64,000 bases of DNA, taken from positions 496,001-560,000 of the forward strand of contig NZ_SPUW01000003.1 in assembly GCF_004959925.1 (NCBI RefSeq), written 5' to 3'. The stretch comes from Pseudooceanicola onchidii. Its GTDB lineage: Bacteria; Pseudomonadota; Alphaproteobacteria; Rhodobacterales; Rhodobacteraceae. Made by a program: the position numbers and the translations under genes. Below the pieces are notes generated by a model. It was not told where the DNA came from. It saw only the letters and a program-made list of their open reading frames with translations, and ran no database searches. This document shows, piece by piece, positions 16,959-24,963 of the stretch. Each line of letters opens with the position of its first letter. The stretch's first letter is position 1.

Positions 16959-17690
16959 TCAGGCCGTGTCCAGGTCTTCCTGGTCCAGGGTCAGGGTCAC
17001 GCGGTCGGCGGCATACCAGGTCAGCCCGCTTTCCACCGGGGTGCCGGTGGCGTCGACGTTGACCGAAGCGGTGTGCAGCACCGGATCGCCTTCGCGGCAA
17101 CGCAGGTGCAACGCGATCGAGGGCGAGGCGCGGGTGGCCGAGATCCGGGTCGAGGCGCGGGTGTAATCGGTGATGCCGCAGGCACTCAGGGCTTCGGTGA
17201 TGGAGCGGGCCGAGGCCAGCGCGGTGTCGATCTGCGGCAGGCGCGTCAGCGGAAAGACCGACCGGAACCAGGCCAGCGGCGTGTCGTCGGCCAGCGACAG
17301 GCCCTCGACCGCATGGACCAGTGTGCCCGGCTTGATCCGCAAGGCGGCGGTTTCCTCGGCGTCGGCGGCGCGGGTTTCGCGGGTGACGATGCGCTTGGCA
17401 GGCAGGCGGCCGGCGGCGCGGATGTTCTGGTGAAAGCGCACGCGCCGGCCAAGCGGGTAATCCGTCGGCGTCTGTGTCACGAAAACTCCGGCGCCGCGTC
17501 GCGACAGGATCAGCCCGGCATCCGCCATGTCCTTCAATGCATGGCGCACCGTGTGACGGTTCACCCCGAAGCGCGCGGCCAGCTGCGCCTCGGTCGGGAT
17601 CTTGTCGCCGGGTTTGTAGCGTCCCGTGGTGATGTCGTCGGTCAGGGTCGAGGAGATGTGCTGCCACAGCGGCGTGCGGGTGCCTGTCAT
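16959..17690 (-). CDS. phnF: GntR/HutC-family regulator PhnF
   Basis: The 243-residue protein has an N-terminal GntR winged helix (ITTGRYKPGDKIPTEAQLAA, then RFGVNRHTVRHAL) and a C-terminal UTRA effector domain, as in PhnF. It is expected to repress C-P lyase genes until a phosphonate-derived ligand or phosphate starvation relieves it. The ATG at 17690 gives the usual family length. It is divergent from phnG, and the 96-bp gap contains a clear inverted repeat. An 81-bp gap separates it from the phnM-like gene. Confidence 0.92.
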   Translation of the reverse strand: MTGTRTPLWQHISSTLTDDITTGRYKPGDKIPTEAQLAARFGVNRHTVRHALKDMADAGLILSRRGAGVFVTQTPTDYPLGRRVRFHQNIRAAGRLPAKRIVTRETRAADAEETAALRIKPGTLVHAVEGLSLADDTPLAWFRSVFPLTRLPQIDTALASARSITEALSACGITDYTRASTRISATRASPSIALHLRCREGDPVLHTASVNVDATGTPVESGLTWYAADRVTLTLDQEDLDTA

Positions 17691-17742
17691 GAAAAGTTCA
17701 CCATCCAAGGGGTTGCGGTTCGGGCCCGGGGCAGGGTAATGT

Positions 17743-17770
17743 TTGTCTAGTTGTATAGTAATGTAGACAA
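17743..17770. promoter_or_regulatory. Candidate PhnF operator between phnF and phnG
   Basis: Perfect inverted arms TTGTCTA (17743-17749) and TAGACAA (17764-17770), centres 21 bp apart, i.e. two helical turns, in an AT-rich stretch of GC-rich DNA. It ends 16 bp before the phnG start and 53 bp from phnF, so it could control both. Confidence 0.65.
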
Positions 17771-17786
17771 CTTGCCAAGGTGTCGA

Positions 17787-18242
17787 ATGAAAGATCTTCC
17801 TGACAGTGATGTGGCGGCGCGGCAGGCCTGGATGGGCGTGCTGGCCAAGGCTCCGGCGGCGGCTCTGCTGTCGGCCTGGGATGCGCATGGGCTGACGCCC
17901 GCATTCACCTGGCTGCGCGCCCCCGAGGTCGGCGGCGTCATGGTGCGCGGCCGGGCCGGCGCGACCGGCGCGGCCTTCAACCTGGGCGAGATGACGGTCA
18001 CCCGCTGCGCGCTCAAGCTGGCGGATGGTCGGGTCGGCCATGCGGTCGTGCAGGGGCGCGACACGCGCAAGGCCGAGGTCGCGGCGCTGTGCGATGCCTT
18101 GATGCAGGGGGCTGAGGCCGCGCAGGTCCGCGCAGCGGTGCTGGACCCGGTCGAGGCCACGATGGCCCGTGCGGCGCACACCCGCGCGGCCAAGGCGGCA
18201 GCGACGAAGGTGGATTTCTTCACCATGGTCCGGGGAGATTGA
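17787..18242 (+). CDS. phnG: C-P lyase core subunit PhnG
   Basis: The 151-residue protein matches PhnG, a subunit of the PhnGHIJ core complex. Seen: RQAWMGVLAKAPAAAL at the N-terminus, GAAFNLGEMTVTRCALKL in the middle and KVDFFTMVRGD at the end. With PhnI it helps attach methylphosphonate to ATP, releasing adenine. It is the first gene of the main C-P lyase operon, immediately behind the PhnF-type operator. The start at 17787 gives the family N-terminus. Confidence 0.94.
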   Translation: MKDLPDSDVAARQAWMGVLAKAPAAALLSAWDAHGLTPAFTWLRAPEVGGVMVRGRAGATGAAFNLGEMTVTRCALKLADGRVGHAVVQGRDTRKAEVAALCDALMQGAEAAQVRAAVLDPVEATMARAAHTRAAKAAATKVDFFTMVRGD

Positions 18243-18244
18243 CG

Positions 18245-18808
18245 ATGGACGTAATCGAATTGGAAGGCGGCTTCACGGATGCGCCGGTGCAATCGGCCCA
18301 TGCTTTCCGCGCCGCCATGTCGGCGCTGGCCCGGCCCGGCCGGATCGAACCGATCCAGGGTGCTGTCGCCCCCACGCCTTTGTCCGAGGCCGCGGCGACC
18401 CTGCTGTTGACCCTGTGCGATCCGGAAACCCCGGTGCATCTGGCCGGGGCGCATGACACGGATGCCCTGCGCGGCTGGATCACCTTCCACACCGGCGCGC
18501 CGCTGGTCGGCCCGGGCGCGGCGATGTTCGCGGTTGGCACCTGGGGGGCGCTGACCCCGCTTGACGCCTATCGCATCGGCACGCCCGAATACCCCGACCG
18601 GTCGGCCACGCTGATCGTCGAGATGGAGGGGCTGACCACCCAGGTCGCCACCCTGCGCGGTCCGGGTATCAAGGACACGGCCACCCTGTCGCTGCCGGAT
18701 CTCGCGGCCTTTCAGCGCAACGCGGCGCTCTTTCCCCTGGGGCTGGATTTCTATTTCACCTGCGGGCGGTCGCTGGCTGCGCTGCCCCGAACGACGAAGG
18801 TGTCCTGA
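18245..18808 (+). CDS. phnH: C-P lyase core subunit PhnH
   Basis: The 187-residue protein belongs to the PhnH family (FRAAMSALARPGRIEPI, TLCDPETPVHL, FPLGLDFYFTC). PhnH is a structural partner in the PhnG2H2I2J2 core. The ATG at 18245 has GGGGAGA at good spacing; a TTG at 18239 is an alternative that would overlap phnG by 4 bp. Its stop overlaps the phnI start (TGATG). Confidence 0.93.
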   Translation: MDVIELEGGFTDAPVQSAHAFRAAMSALARPGRIEPIQGAVAPTPLSEAAATLLLTLCDPETPVHLAGAHDTDALRGWITFHTGAPLVGPGAAMFAVGTWGALTPLDAYRIGTPEYPDRSATLIVEMEGLTTQVATLRGPGIKDTATLSLPDLAAFQRNAALFPLGLDFYFTCGRSLAALPRTTKVS

Positions 18809-19902
18809 TGTACGTGGCGGTGAAGGGTGGCGAACGGGCCATCGACAATGCGCACCAGTGGCTGGCCGAGGAGCGGCGCGGCGACAGGGACGTGGCCGAG
18901 TTGTCGGTCGACCAGATCCGCGAACAGCTGTCGCTGGCGGTGAACCGGGTGATGGCGGAAGGCTCGCTTTACGATCCTGATCTGGCCGCGTTGGCGATCA
19001 AGCAGGCGCGGGGCGACCTGATCGAGGCGATCTTCCTGATCCGCGCCTACCGCACCACGCTGCCGCGCTTCGGCGCGTCCGAGCCGGTGGATACCGGGGC
19101 CATGGCCTGCGACCGGAGGATCTCGGCCACGTTCAAGGATGCGCCGGGCGGGCAGGTGCTGGGCCCGACGTTTGACTATACGCACCGGCTGCTGGATTTC
19201 GCGCTAGCCGCCGAGGGGCTGGCGCCGGAAGCCGCCACCGAAGGTGAGCCTGCGACCGGCCCCGTGCCCCATGTAACCGAGTTTCTGAACCACGAGGGGC
19301 TGATTCAGCAGGAACACGCACCGGCCCATGACACCCCGCGCGACCTGACCCGCGAACCGTTGGAACTGCCCGCCGGGCGGCCCTTGCGGCTTCAGGCGCT
19401 GACACGCGGCGACGAGGGGTTCGTGCTGGGCATGGCCTATTCGACACAGCGCGGCTACGGGCGCAATCACCCCTTCGTGGGCGAATTGCGCATCGGCACG
19501 GTCGCGGTCGAGATGGAGGTGCCCGAGCTGGGCTTTGCGGTCGAGATCGGAGAGGTCGTGCTGACCGAATGCGAGACGGTGAACCAGTTCGTCGGATCGA
19601 AGTCAGAGCCGCCGCAGTTCACCCGGGGCTATGGGCTGGTCTTCGGCCAGACCGAGCGCAAGGCGATTTCCATGGCGCTGGTCGACCGGGCGCTGAGGTG
19701 GGAAGAGCTGGGCGAGGACAACGTCGGCGTGCCCGCGCAGGACGAGGAATTCGTTCTGTATCATAGCGATAACATCCAGGCGACTGGGTTTCTCGAACAT
19801 ATCAAGTTGCCGCATTACGTTGATTTCCAGTCCGAGTTGGAGCTGATCCGCAAGCTGCGCCGCGAGGCGATGGAAGGCGAACGGCGGGAGGCGGCGGAAT
19901 GA
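18808..19902 (+). CDS. phnI: C-P lyase core subunit PhnI (nucleosidase)
   Basis: The 364-residue PhnI carries the nucleosidase activity that displaces adenine from ATP to form ribose-1-phosphonate-5-triphosphate. Family features include MYVAVKGGERAIDNAHQWL at the start and ACDRRISATFKDAPGGQVLG and EFVLYHSDNIQATGFLEHIK farther on. It is translationally coupled to phnH. It is followed not by phnJ but by a repeat-flanked DUF559 gene. Confidence 0.95.
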   Translation: MYVAVKGGERAIDNAHQWLAEERRGDRDVAELSVDQIREQLSLAVNRVMAEGSLYDPDLAALAIKQARGDLIEAIFLIRAYRTTLPRFGASEPVDTGAMACDRRISATFKDAPGGQVLGPTFDYTHRLLDFALAAEGLAPEAATEGEPATGPVPHVTEFLNHEGLIQQEHAPAHDTPRDLTREPLELPAGRPLRLQALTRGDEGFVLGMAYSTQRGYGRNHPFVGELRIGTVAVEMEVPELGFAVEIGEVVLTECETVNQFVGSKSEPPQFTRGYGLVFGQTERKAISMALVDRALRWEELGEDNVGVPAQDEEFVLYHSDNIQATGFLEHIKLPHYVDFQSELELIRKLRREAMEGERREAAE

Positions 19903-19912
19903 GTGGCGCAGC

Positions 19913-20063
19913 CCCCCTCACCCTGGCCCTCTCCCCCGAGGGGAGAGGGAAGCGCGCCCGGTGGACAGGATCCGCGTTAACTCGACCTTCATCAAATTGG
20001 CGACAGGCTTGGGGCGGAGTGCCGCTCCCTCTCCCCACGGGGGAGAGGGCAGGGGTGAGGGGG
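19913..20063. repeat. Inverted pair of 37-bp palindromic repeats inside the phn operon
   Basis: Unit 1 at 19913-19949 and unit 2 at 20027-20063 are inverted copies, 34 of 37 positions identical. Each contains its own hairpin (CCCTCTCCCC...GGGGAGAGGG). They lie between phnI and the DUF559 gene. This GC-rich palindrome type is widespread in proteobacterial genomes, often next to DUF559 genes. The spacer of 77 bp has no evident function. Confidence 0.8.
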
Positions 20064-20075
20064 CCTGTCCATCCC

Positions 20076-20414
20076 ATGCGCCAAAATGGCCTGCAAACGA
20101 AGCGTGCCCGCCGCCTTCGCCGCGACATGACCGACTGCGAGCGAACGCTTTGGTTTCCCTTGCGGGACCGTCGCCTGATGGGGCTCAAGTTCCGGCGGCA
20201 GGTGCCGCTCGGTCCGTTCATCGCGGATTTCTACTGTGCGTCCCGACGCCTCATCCTCGAAGCCGACGGCGCACACCACGACCCCGCCCGCGACACCACC
20301 CGCGACGCGCATCTCGCCGCGCTCGGCTACCGCATCCTGCGGGTCACCAACCATGACATCCGTACCAACCTGCCGGGCGTGCTGACCCGGATCGCCAAGG
20401 AGGCGACGCGATGA
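20076..20414 (+). CDS. DUF559-family (endonuclease-like) protein inserted in the phn operon
   Basis: The 112-residue protein matches DUF559: an Arg-rich N-terminus (TKRARRLRRDMTDCERTLW), FRRQVPLGPFIADFYC, LILEADGAHHD, and LGYRILRVTNHDI. The family has a Vsr/restriction-endonuclease-like fold (E-x-D-G core seen as LEADG), but biochemical roles are mostly unproven. The start at 20076 is chosen because upstream frame is only palindromic repeat. Its stop overlaps the phnJ start by 4 bp (ATGA), so it is fully built into the operon. It is not part of known C-P lyase chemistry and looks acquired with its repeats. Confidence 0.85.
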   Translation: MRQNGLQTKRARRLRRDMTDCERTLWFPLRDRRLMGLKFRRQVPLGPFIADFYCASRRLILEADGAHHDPARDTTRDAHLAALGYRILRVTNHDIRTNLPGVLTRIAKEATR

Positions 20415-21271
20415 CCGCCTACAATTTCGCTTATCTCGACGAACAGACCAAGCGGATGATCCGCCGGGCGATCCTCAAGGGGCTGGCGATCCCCGGCTAC
20501 CAGGTGCCCTTCGCCAGCCGCGAGATGCCGATGCCCTATGGCTGGGGCACCGGGGGCGTGCAGGTGAGTGCCGCGACATTGACGCCGGACGACACCTTCA
20601 AGGTGATCGATCAGGGCGCCGACGACACCACCAACGCCGTGTCGATCCGCAAGTTCTTTGAAAAGACCGCGCAGGTCGCGACCACGGAAAAGACCGCCGA
20701 GGCGACTGTCATCCAGACCCGCCACCGCATCCCCGAAGAGCCGCTGACCGAGGACCAGATCCTTGTCTACCAGGTGCCGATCCCGGAACCGCTGCGGTTT
20801 CTCGAACCGTCGGAGGTCGAGACGCGCAAGATGCATGCGCTGGAAGAATACGGGCTGATGCATGTGAAGCTCTACGAGGACATCTCGCGCCACGGGCATA
20901 TCGCGACGGCCTATGCCTACCCGGTGAAGGTCGAGGGGCGCTATGTCATGGACCCCAGCCCGATCCCCAAGTTCGACAACCCCAAGATGGAGATGGCGGG
21001 CATACAACTGTTCGGCGCGGGCCGGGAACAGCGGATCTATGCGCTGCCGCCCTACACCAGGGTGGTCAGCCTCGATTTCGAGGATCATCCCTTCGATCCG
21101 TCCAAGGCCGATCACCCCTGCGACATGTGCGGGGCCGGGGACAGTTACCTGGACGAGGTGATCGTGGACGACGCGGGCGGGCGGATGTTCGTCTGTTCCG
21201 ACACGGATTATTGCGCGACCCGGCAGGCGGCCGGGCATCGCGGGCGGTTGACGACGGAGGACGCGGCATGA
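20411..21271 (+). CDS. phnJ: Carbon-phosphorus lyase PhnJ
   Basis: The 286-residue radical-SAM enzyme cleaves the C-P bond of 5-phosphoribosyl 1-phosphonate, releasing the alkane. The four conserved cysteines are Cys237, Cys240 (CDMC), Cys262 and Cys268, with the same spacing as Cys241/244/266/272 of E. coli PhnJ; three of these hold the [4Fe-4S] cluster. Start overlaps the DUF559 stop and the end overlaps phnK, so translation is coupled both ways. Confidence 0.97.
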   Translation: MTAYNFAYLDEQTKRMIRRAILKGLAIPGYQVPFASREMPMPYGWGTGGVQVSAATLTPDDTFKVIDQGADDTTNAVSIRKFFEKTAQVATTEKTAEATVIQTRHRIPEEPLTEDQILVYQVPIPEPLRFLEPSEVETRKMHALEEYGLMHVKLYEDISRHGHIATAYAYPVKVEGRYVMDPSPIPKFDNPKMEMAGIQLFGAGREQRIYALPPYTRVVSLDFEDHPFDPSKADHPCDMCGAGDSYLDEVIVDDAGGRMFVCSDTDYCATRQAAGHRGRLTTEDAA

Positions 21272-22050
21272 GCGATCAACAAGGACCGCTTCTGTCGGTC
21301 CGGGACGTGGCGAAATTCTATGGGCCCCGCATCGGGTGCACCGATGTGTCGTTCGACCTCTGGCCCGGCGAGGTCATGGGCATCGTCGGCGAAAGCGGGT
21401 CGGGCAAGACGACGCTGCTCAATTGCCTTGCGGGGCAGCTGGCACCCGACCGGGGTGCGGTGCGCTTCGACACCCGCGCCGATGGCATGGTCGACACGGT
21501 CACCATGTCCGAACCGGCGCGACGGATGCTGCGCCGCACCGACTGGGCCTTCGTGCATCAGCACGCACATGACGGGCTGCGGATGAACGTCTCGGCCGGG
21601 GGCAACGTGGGCGAACGGCTGATGGCCGTGGGCGCGCGCAACTACGCCGAAATCCGTGAGACCGCGCTGGACTGGCTGGGCCGGGTCGAGATCTCGGGCG
21701 AGCGGATCGACGACCGCCCCTCGGCCTTTTCGGGCGGGATGCGGCAGCGGCTTCAGATCGCGCGCAACCTGGTGACCGGGCCCCGGCTGGTCTTCATGGA
21801 CGAACCGACCGGCGGGCTGGACGTGTCGGTGCAGGCGCGGCTGCTGGACCTGCTGCGCGGGCTGGTGCGCGAGATGGGGCTGTCGGCGATCATCGTGACG
21901 CATGACCTGGCCGTGGTGCGGCTGCTGGCCGACCGGCTGATGGTGATGAAGGACGGCCGCGTGGTCGAGGCCGGGCTGACCGACCAGGTGCTGGACGATC
22001 CGCAGCATGGCTACACGCAGTTGCTGGTGTCGAGCGTGTTGCAGGTATGA
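21268..22050 (+). CDS. phnK: C-P lyase ABC-type protein PhnK
   Basis: A 260-residue ABC ATPase with Walker A GESGSGKTT (residues 41-49), signature FSGGMRQRLQIAR and Walker B LVFMDEPTGGLDV. PhnK docks on PhnJ in the core complex and remodels it using ATP; it is not a transporter component. The ATG at 21268 overlaps phnJ by 4 bp. A 313-bp gap with repeats separates it from phnL. Confidence 0.95.
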   Translation: MSDQQGPLLSVRDVAKFYGPRIGCTDVSFDLWPGEVMGIVGESGSGKTTLLNCLAGQLAPDRGAVRFDTRADGMVDTVTMSEPARRMLRRTDWAFVHQHAHDGLRMNVSAGGNVGERLMAVGARNYAEIRETALDWLGRVEISGERIDDRPSAFSGGMRQRLQIARNLVTGPRLVFMDEPTGGLDVSVQARLLDLLRGLVREMGLSAIIVTHDLAVVRLLADRLMVMKDGRVVEAGLTDQVLDDPQHGYTQLLVSSVLQV

Positions 22051-22060
22051 GGATGCGGTC

Positions 22061-22310
22061 AACAGAGGACAGCGGACGACCGCACGGCTGCGTTGATCCT
22101 TCGACGGACGTTTCCGGCCCGGCGGCACTGGGTGCCTTGATCCCGGGCAGGGCGGACATTCTACCGGGTGAAACAGAGGGCAGCGGACGACCGCGGGGGG
22201 CCGCTTCAACGGCTGTGGTCCTTGATTTATCTCGCCGTGGCAGCGCTGCTTTCATTCGTCGCGCTGATGTCAACGAAGCGGCCGCCCGGGGGGCGGTCGG
22301 CCGCTGCCCG
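22061..22310. repeat. Repeat-bearing spacer between phnK and phnL
   Basis: Two direct 23-bp copies beginning AACAGAGG(A/G)CAGCGGACG lie at 22061-22083 and 22172-22194 with one mismatch; a third, inverted and shorter copy (core GGGCAGCGGCCGACCG) is near 22295-22310. The 313-bp spacer 22051-22363 contains no convincing gene. It is the only large gap in the phnG-M operon. Confidence 0.6.
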
Positions 22311-22363
22311 GGACGCTCCGCGTCCGCATCGGGCTTGGTGCTTCTGCCGGAAGGGGTGAGCTT

Positions 22364-23047
22364 ATGATCCGTATCGAAAACCTGTCCAAGACCTTCACGC
22401 TGCACAACCAGGGCAGCGCCGTGATCCCGGTGATGGCGGGCGCCAACCTGAGCGTCGCGCAGGGTGAGTGCATCGCGCTGACCGGGGCCTCGGGCGCCGG
22501 AAAGTCGACCTTGATGCGGATGATTTACGGCAACTACCTAGCCGCCTCGGGCCACATCTGGATCGGCGACACGGATGTCGCCGCCGCCAACCCGCGCGAG
22601 ATCCTGGACCTGCGCCGCCACACCCTGGGCTACGTCAGCCAGTTCCTGCGCGTCGTGCCGCGTGTGCCGACGGTCGAGGTCGTGGCCGAACCGCTTCTGG
22701 CCGTGGGCACTCCGCGTGATGCGGCGATGGAGCGCGCGCGCGCCCTGCTGGCGCGGCTGAACATTCCCGAACGGCTCTGGTCGCTGAGCCCCACGACCTT
22801 TTCGGGCGGCGAACAGCAGCGGGTGAATATCGCGCGCGGCTTTGCGCATGACTACCCGGCGATGCTGCTGGATGAGCCGACGGCAAGCCTGGATGCGACC
22901 AACCGCGAAACCGTGCTGGGCCTGATCGAAGAGGCCAAGGCGCGTGGGGCGGCGATCGTCGGGATCTTCCATGACGAGGCCGCGCGCGACCGGGTCTGCG
23001 ACCGGGTGATCGACGTGACGGGCTTTACCCCGGGGGTGGCGGCGTGA
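22364..23047 (+). CDS. phnL: C-P lyase ABC-type protein PhnL
   Basis: A 227-residue ABC ATPase with Walker [10 protein letters not shown] (residues 41-49), signature [14 protein letters not shown] and Walker [13 protein letters not shown]. PhnL is required for C-P lyase activity in E. coli and binds the PhnK-bound core complex. It starts after the repeat-rich spacer and overlaps phnN by 4 bp (GTGA). Confidence 0.95.
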   Translation: MIRIENLSKTFTLHNQGSAVIPVMAGANLSVAQGECIALTGASGAGKSTLMRMIYGNYLAASGHIWIGDTDVAAANPREILDLRRHTLGYVSQFLRVVPRVPTVEVVAEPLLAVGTPRDAAMERARALLARLNIPERLWSLSPTTFSGGEQQRVNIARGFAHDYPAMLLDEPTASLDATNRETVLGLIEEAKARGAAIVGIFHDEAARDRVCDRVIDVTGFTPGVAA

Positions 23048-23601
23048 CTCCGGTGCGGCTGATCGGGGTCGTCGGGCCTTCGGGTGTCGGCAAGGACACG
23101 GTGATGCAGGCCGTGGCCGCCCGCTGGCCGGGCCTCCACCTTGTCCGCCGGGTCATCACCCGTCCGTCCGACGCGGGCGGAGAGGACTTCGATGGCGTGA
23201 CTCAGGATGACTTCGACGCCCGCGCGGACCGGGGTGAGTTCCTGCTGCACTGGCAGGCCCACGGGCTGCGCTATGGCATCCCGCGCGGGATCGAGGACCG
23301 GCTGGCGCAGGGCGGCACGGCAATGGTGAACCTGTCGCGCGCGGTGCTGGTGCAGGCGCAGGACCGGGTGCCGGGCTTTGCCGTCCTGTCGCTGACCGCC
23401 GCGCCCGCAGTGCTGGCGACGCGGCTGGCGGCGCGTGGCCGCGAAGACAGGGACGAGATCAGACGCCGCCTGGACCGGGCGGATTACGCATTGCCGCAGG
23501 GGTTGACCCGGGTGGTGACGATCGACAACAGCGGCCCGCTGGAGGATACGGTCACGGCCGTCCTCTCGGCCTTCCGGTCGCGCGAAGAGGTAGAGACATG
23601 A
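23044..23601 (+). CDS. phnN: Ribose 1,5-bisphosphate phosphokinase PhnN
   Basis: The 185-residue kinase has a guanylate-kinase-like fold with P-loop GPSGVGKD (residues 11-18) and the [18 protein letters not shown] segment typical of PhnN. It phosphorylates ribose 1,5-bisphosphate, from the C-P lyase path, to PRPP for reuse. GTG start at 23044 overlaps phnL; its stop overlaps phnM. Confidence 0.93.
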   Translation: MTPVRLIGVVGPSGVGKDTVMQAVAARWPGLHLVRRVITRPSDAGGEDFDGVTQDDFDARADRGEFLLHWQAHGLRYGIPRGIEDRLAQGGTAMVNLSRAVLVQAQDRVPGFAVLSLTAAPAVLATRLAARGREDRDEIRRRLDRADYALPQGLTRVVTIDNSGPLEDTVTAVLSAFRSREEVET

Positions 23602-24749
23602 AAGACTTGATCCAAGGCGGGGAAACCGTCCTGACCAACGCGCGGCTGGTTCTGGCCGACGAGGTGATCGACGGACACCTGCTGATCCGGGACGGCCAGA
23701 TCGCCGAGGTCGGGCAGGGCGCGGCCAAGGGCATCGATTGCGAGGGCGACTGGATCGCGCCGGGCATGGTCGAACTGCACACCGACAACCTTGAGCGGCA
23801 CATGCAGCCCCGGCCCAAGGTGAACTGGCCGCATCACGCCGCCATCGTGGCGCATGACCGCGAACTTGCGGGCTGCGGCATCACCACCGTCTTCGATGCG
23901 ATCCGCGTCGGATCCATCGTGTCGGACAGCCACAAGCGGTATGGCAAGTACGCCCGCGCCATGGCCGACGAGATCCTGTCGATGCGGGCGCAGGGGGCGC
24001 TCAAGATCAGCCACCACCTGCACCTGCGGGCCGAGACCTGTTCCGAGACGCTGCTTGAGGAACTGGCCGAGTTCGGGCGCGAGGACCGGGTGGGGATCGT
24101 GTCGCTGATGGACCACACGCCGGGGCAGCGGCAGTTTCGCGACATCCAGAAGTTCGAGGATTACGTCTGCGGCAAGCATGGCCTGTCCAAGGAAGGCTTC
24201 GGCGAATATTGCGATTTCCTGACCAACCTGCACGACCAGCTGGGGGCGGCACACGAGGCCGGATCGGTCGCTGCGGCCAACCGCTTCGGCGCGGTTCTGG
24301 CCAGCCACGACGACACCACCGCCGATCAGGTCGCGGTCTCGGCGGGCCATGGCATCCGGGTCGCCGAATTCCCCACGACGGTCGAGGCCGCGCGGGCCTG
24401 CCACGCGCACAACATCAAGGTCATCATGGGCGCGCCCAACCTGATCCGGGGCGGGTCGCATTCCGGCAATGTCGCGGCGTCGGAACTGGCGGCGCTGGAT
24501 CTGCTGGACATCCTGTCGTCGGACTACGTGCCCTCGGCGCTTCTGTTCGCTGCCGTACAACTGGGCGAGATCTGGGGCGACATGGCGCGCGGTATCGCCA
24601 CGGTGACCTCGGGCCCGGCGCGGGCGGCGGGGCTGAATGACCGCGGCGTGATCGAACCGGGCCAGCGGGCGGACCTGATCCGCTTTGGCCGCATCGCCGG
24701 GGTCCCGGTGATCGGCGGCGTCTGGGTTCAGGGCGCCCGCGTGGCCTGA
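23598..24749 (+). CDS. phnM: Ribose-1-phosphonate-5-triphosphate diphosphatase PhnM (canonical)
   Basis: The 383-residue amidohydrolase has the canonical metal motif HTDNLERHMQPRP (residues about 61-73), LMDHTPGQRQF, LASHDDTT, GAPNLIRGGSHSGN and SSDYVPSAL. It removes diphosphate from the triphosphate intermediate so that PhnJ can act. It ends the phnG-M operon. A diverged paralogue lies at 15696-16877. The following 214 bp hold no gene; a GGGCGGTGC/AACCGCC-type weak hairpin is the only structure I see there. Confidence 0.95.
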   Translation: MKDLIQGGETVLTNARLVLADEVIDGHLLIRDGQIAEVGQGAAKGIDCEGDWIAPGMVELHTDNLERHMQPRPKVNWPHHAAIVAHDRELAGCGITTVFDAIRVGSIVSDSHKRYGKYARAMADEILSMRAQGALKISHHLHLRAETCSETLLEELAEFGREDRVGIVSLMDHTPGQRQFRDIQKFEDYVCGKHGLSKEGFGEYCDFLTNLHDQLGAAHEAGSVAAANRFGAVLASHDDTTADQVAVSAGHGIRVAEFPTTVEAARACHAHNIKVIMGAPNLIRGGSHSGNVAASELAALDLLDILSSDYVPSALLFAAVQLGEIWGDMARGIATVTSGPARAAGLNDRGVIEPGQRADLIRFGRIAGVPVIGGVWVQGARVA

Positions 24750-24963
24750 CGGATCGGGTCTTCGGGGCGGTGCAACCGCCGTCCCGGACGACCCCGAACG
24801 TCCCCCCGGGCGGGGGCCATCCTATCCTTATGTATAAGGGATCACAGGAAAACTCGGCCCTTGCCCGGAAAAGGCCCTTTGAATTTTCTTGCGAATTGGC
24901 TATCCGCCTGTACGGTTTCCATAGAACCGGCCCACGAGGAGGCCGGATAACGGGAGGAATATC

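Noticed and set aside
19899-20075. N-terminal extension of the DUF559 gene overlapping the phnI stop
   Set aside because: The extension encodes the palindromic repeats (LTLALSPEGRG and PLPLPTGERAG), a familiar translation artefact; the family N-terminus starts at 20076.
22061-22194. Direct repeats as a possible CRISPR
   Set aside because: Only two direct copies 111 bp apart, plus one inverted partial copy; no regular spacers and no cas genes.
22047-22367. 106-codon frame between phnK and phnL, overlapping both ends
   Set aside because: It is made almost wholly of the repeat-bearing spacer; no domain, and the 4-bp overlap is explained by chance ATGA at the phnK stop.
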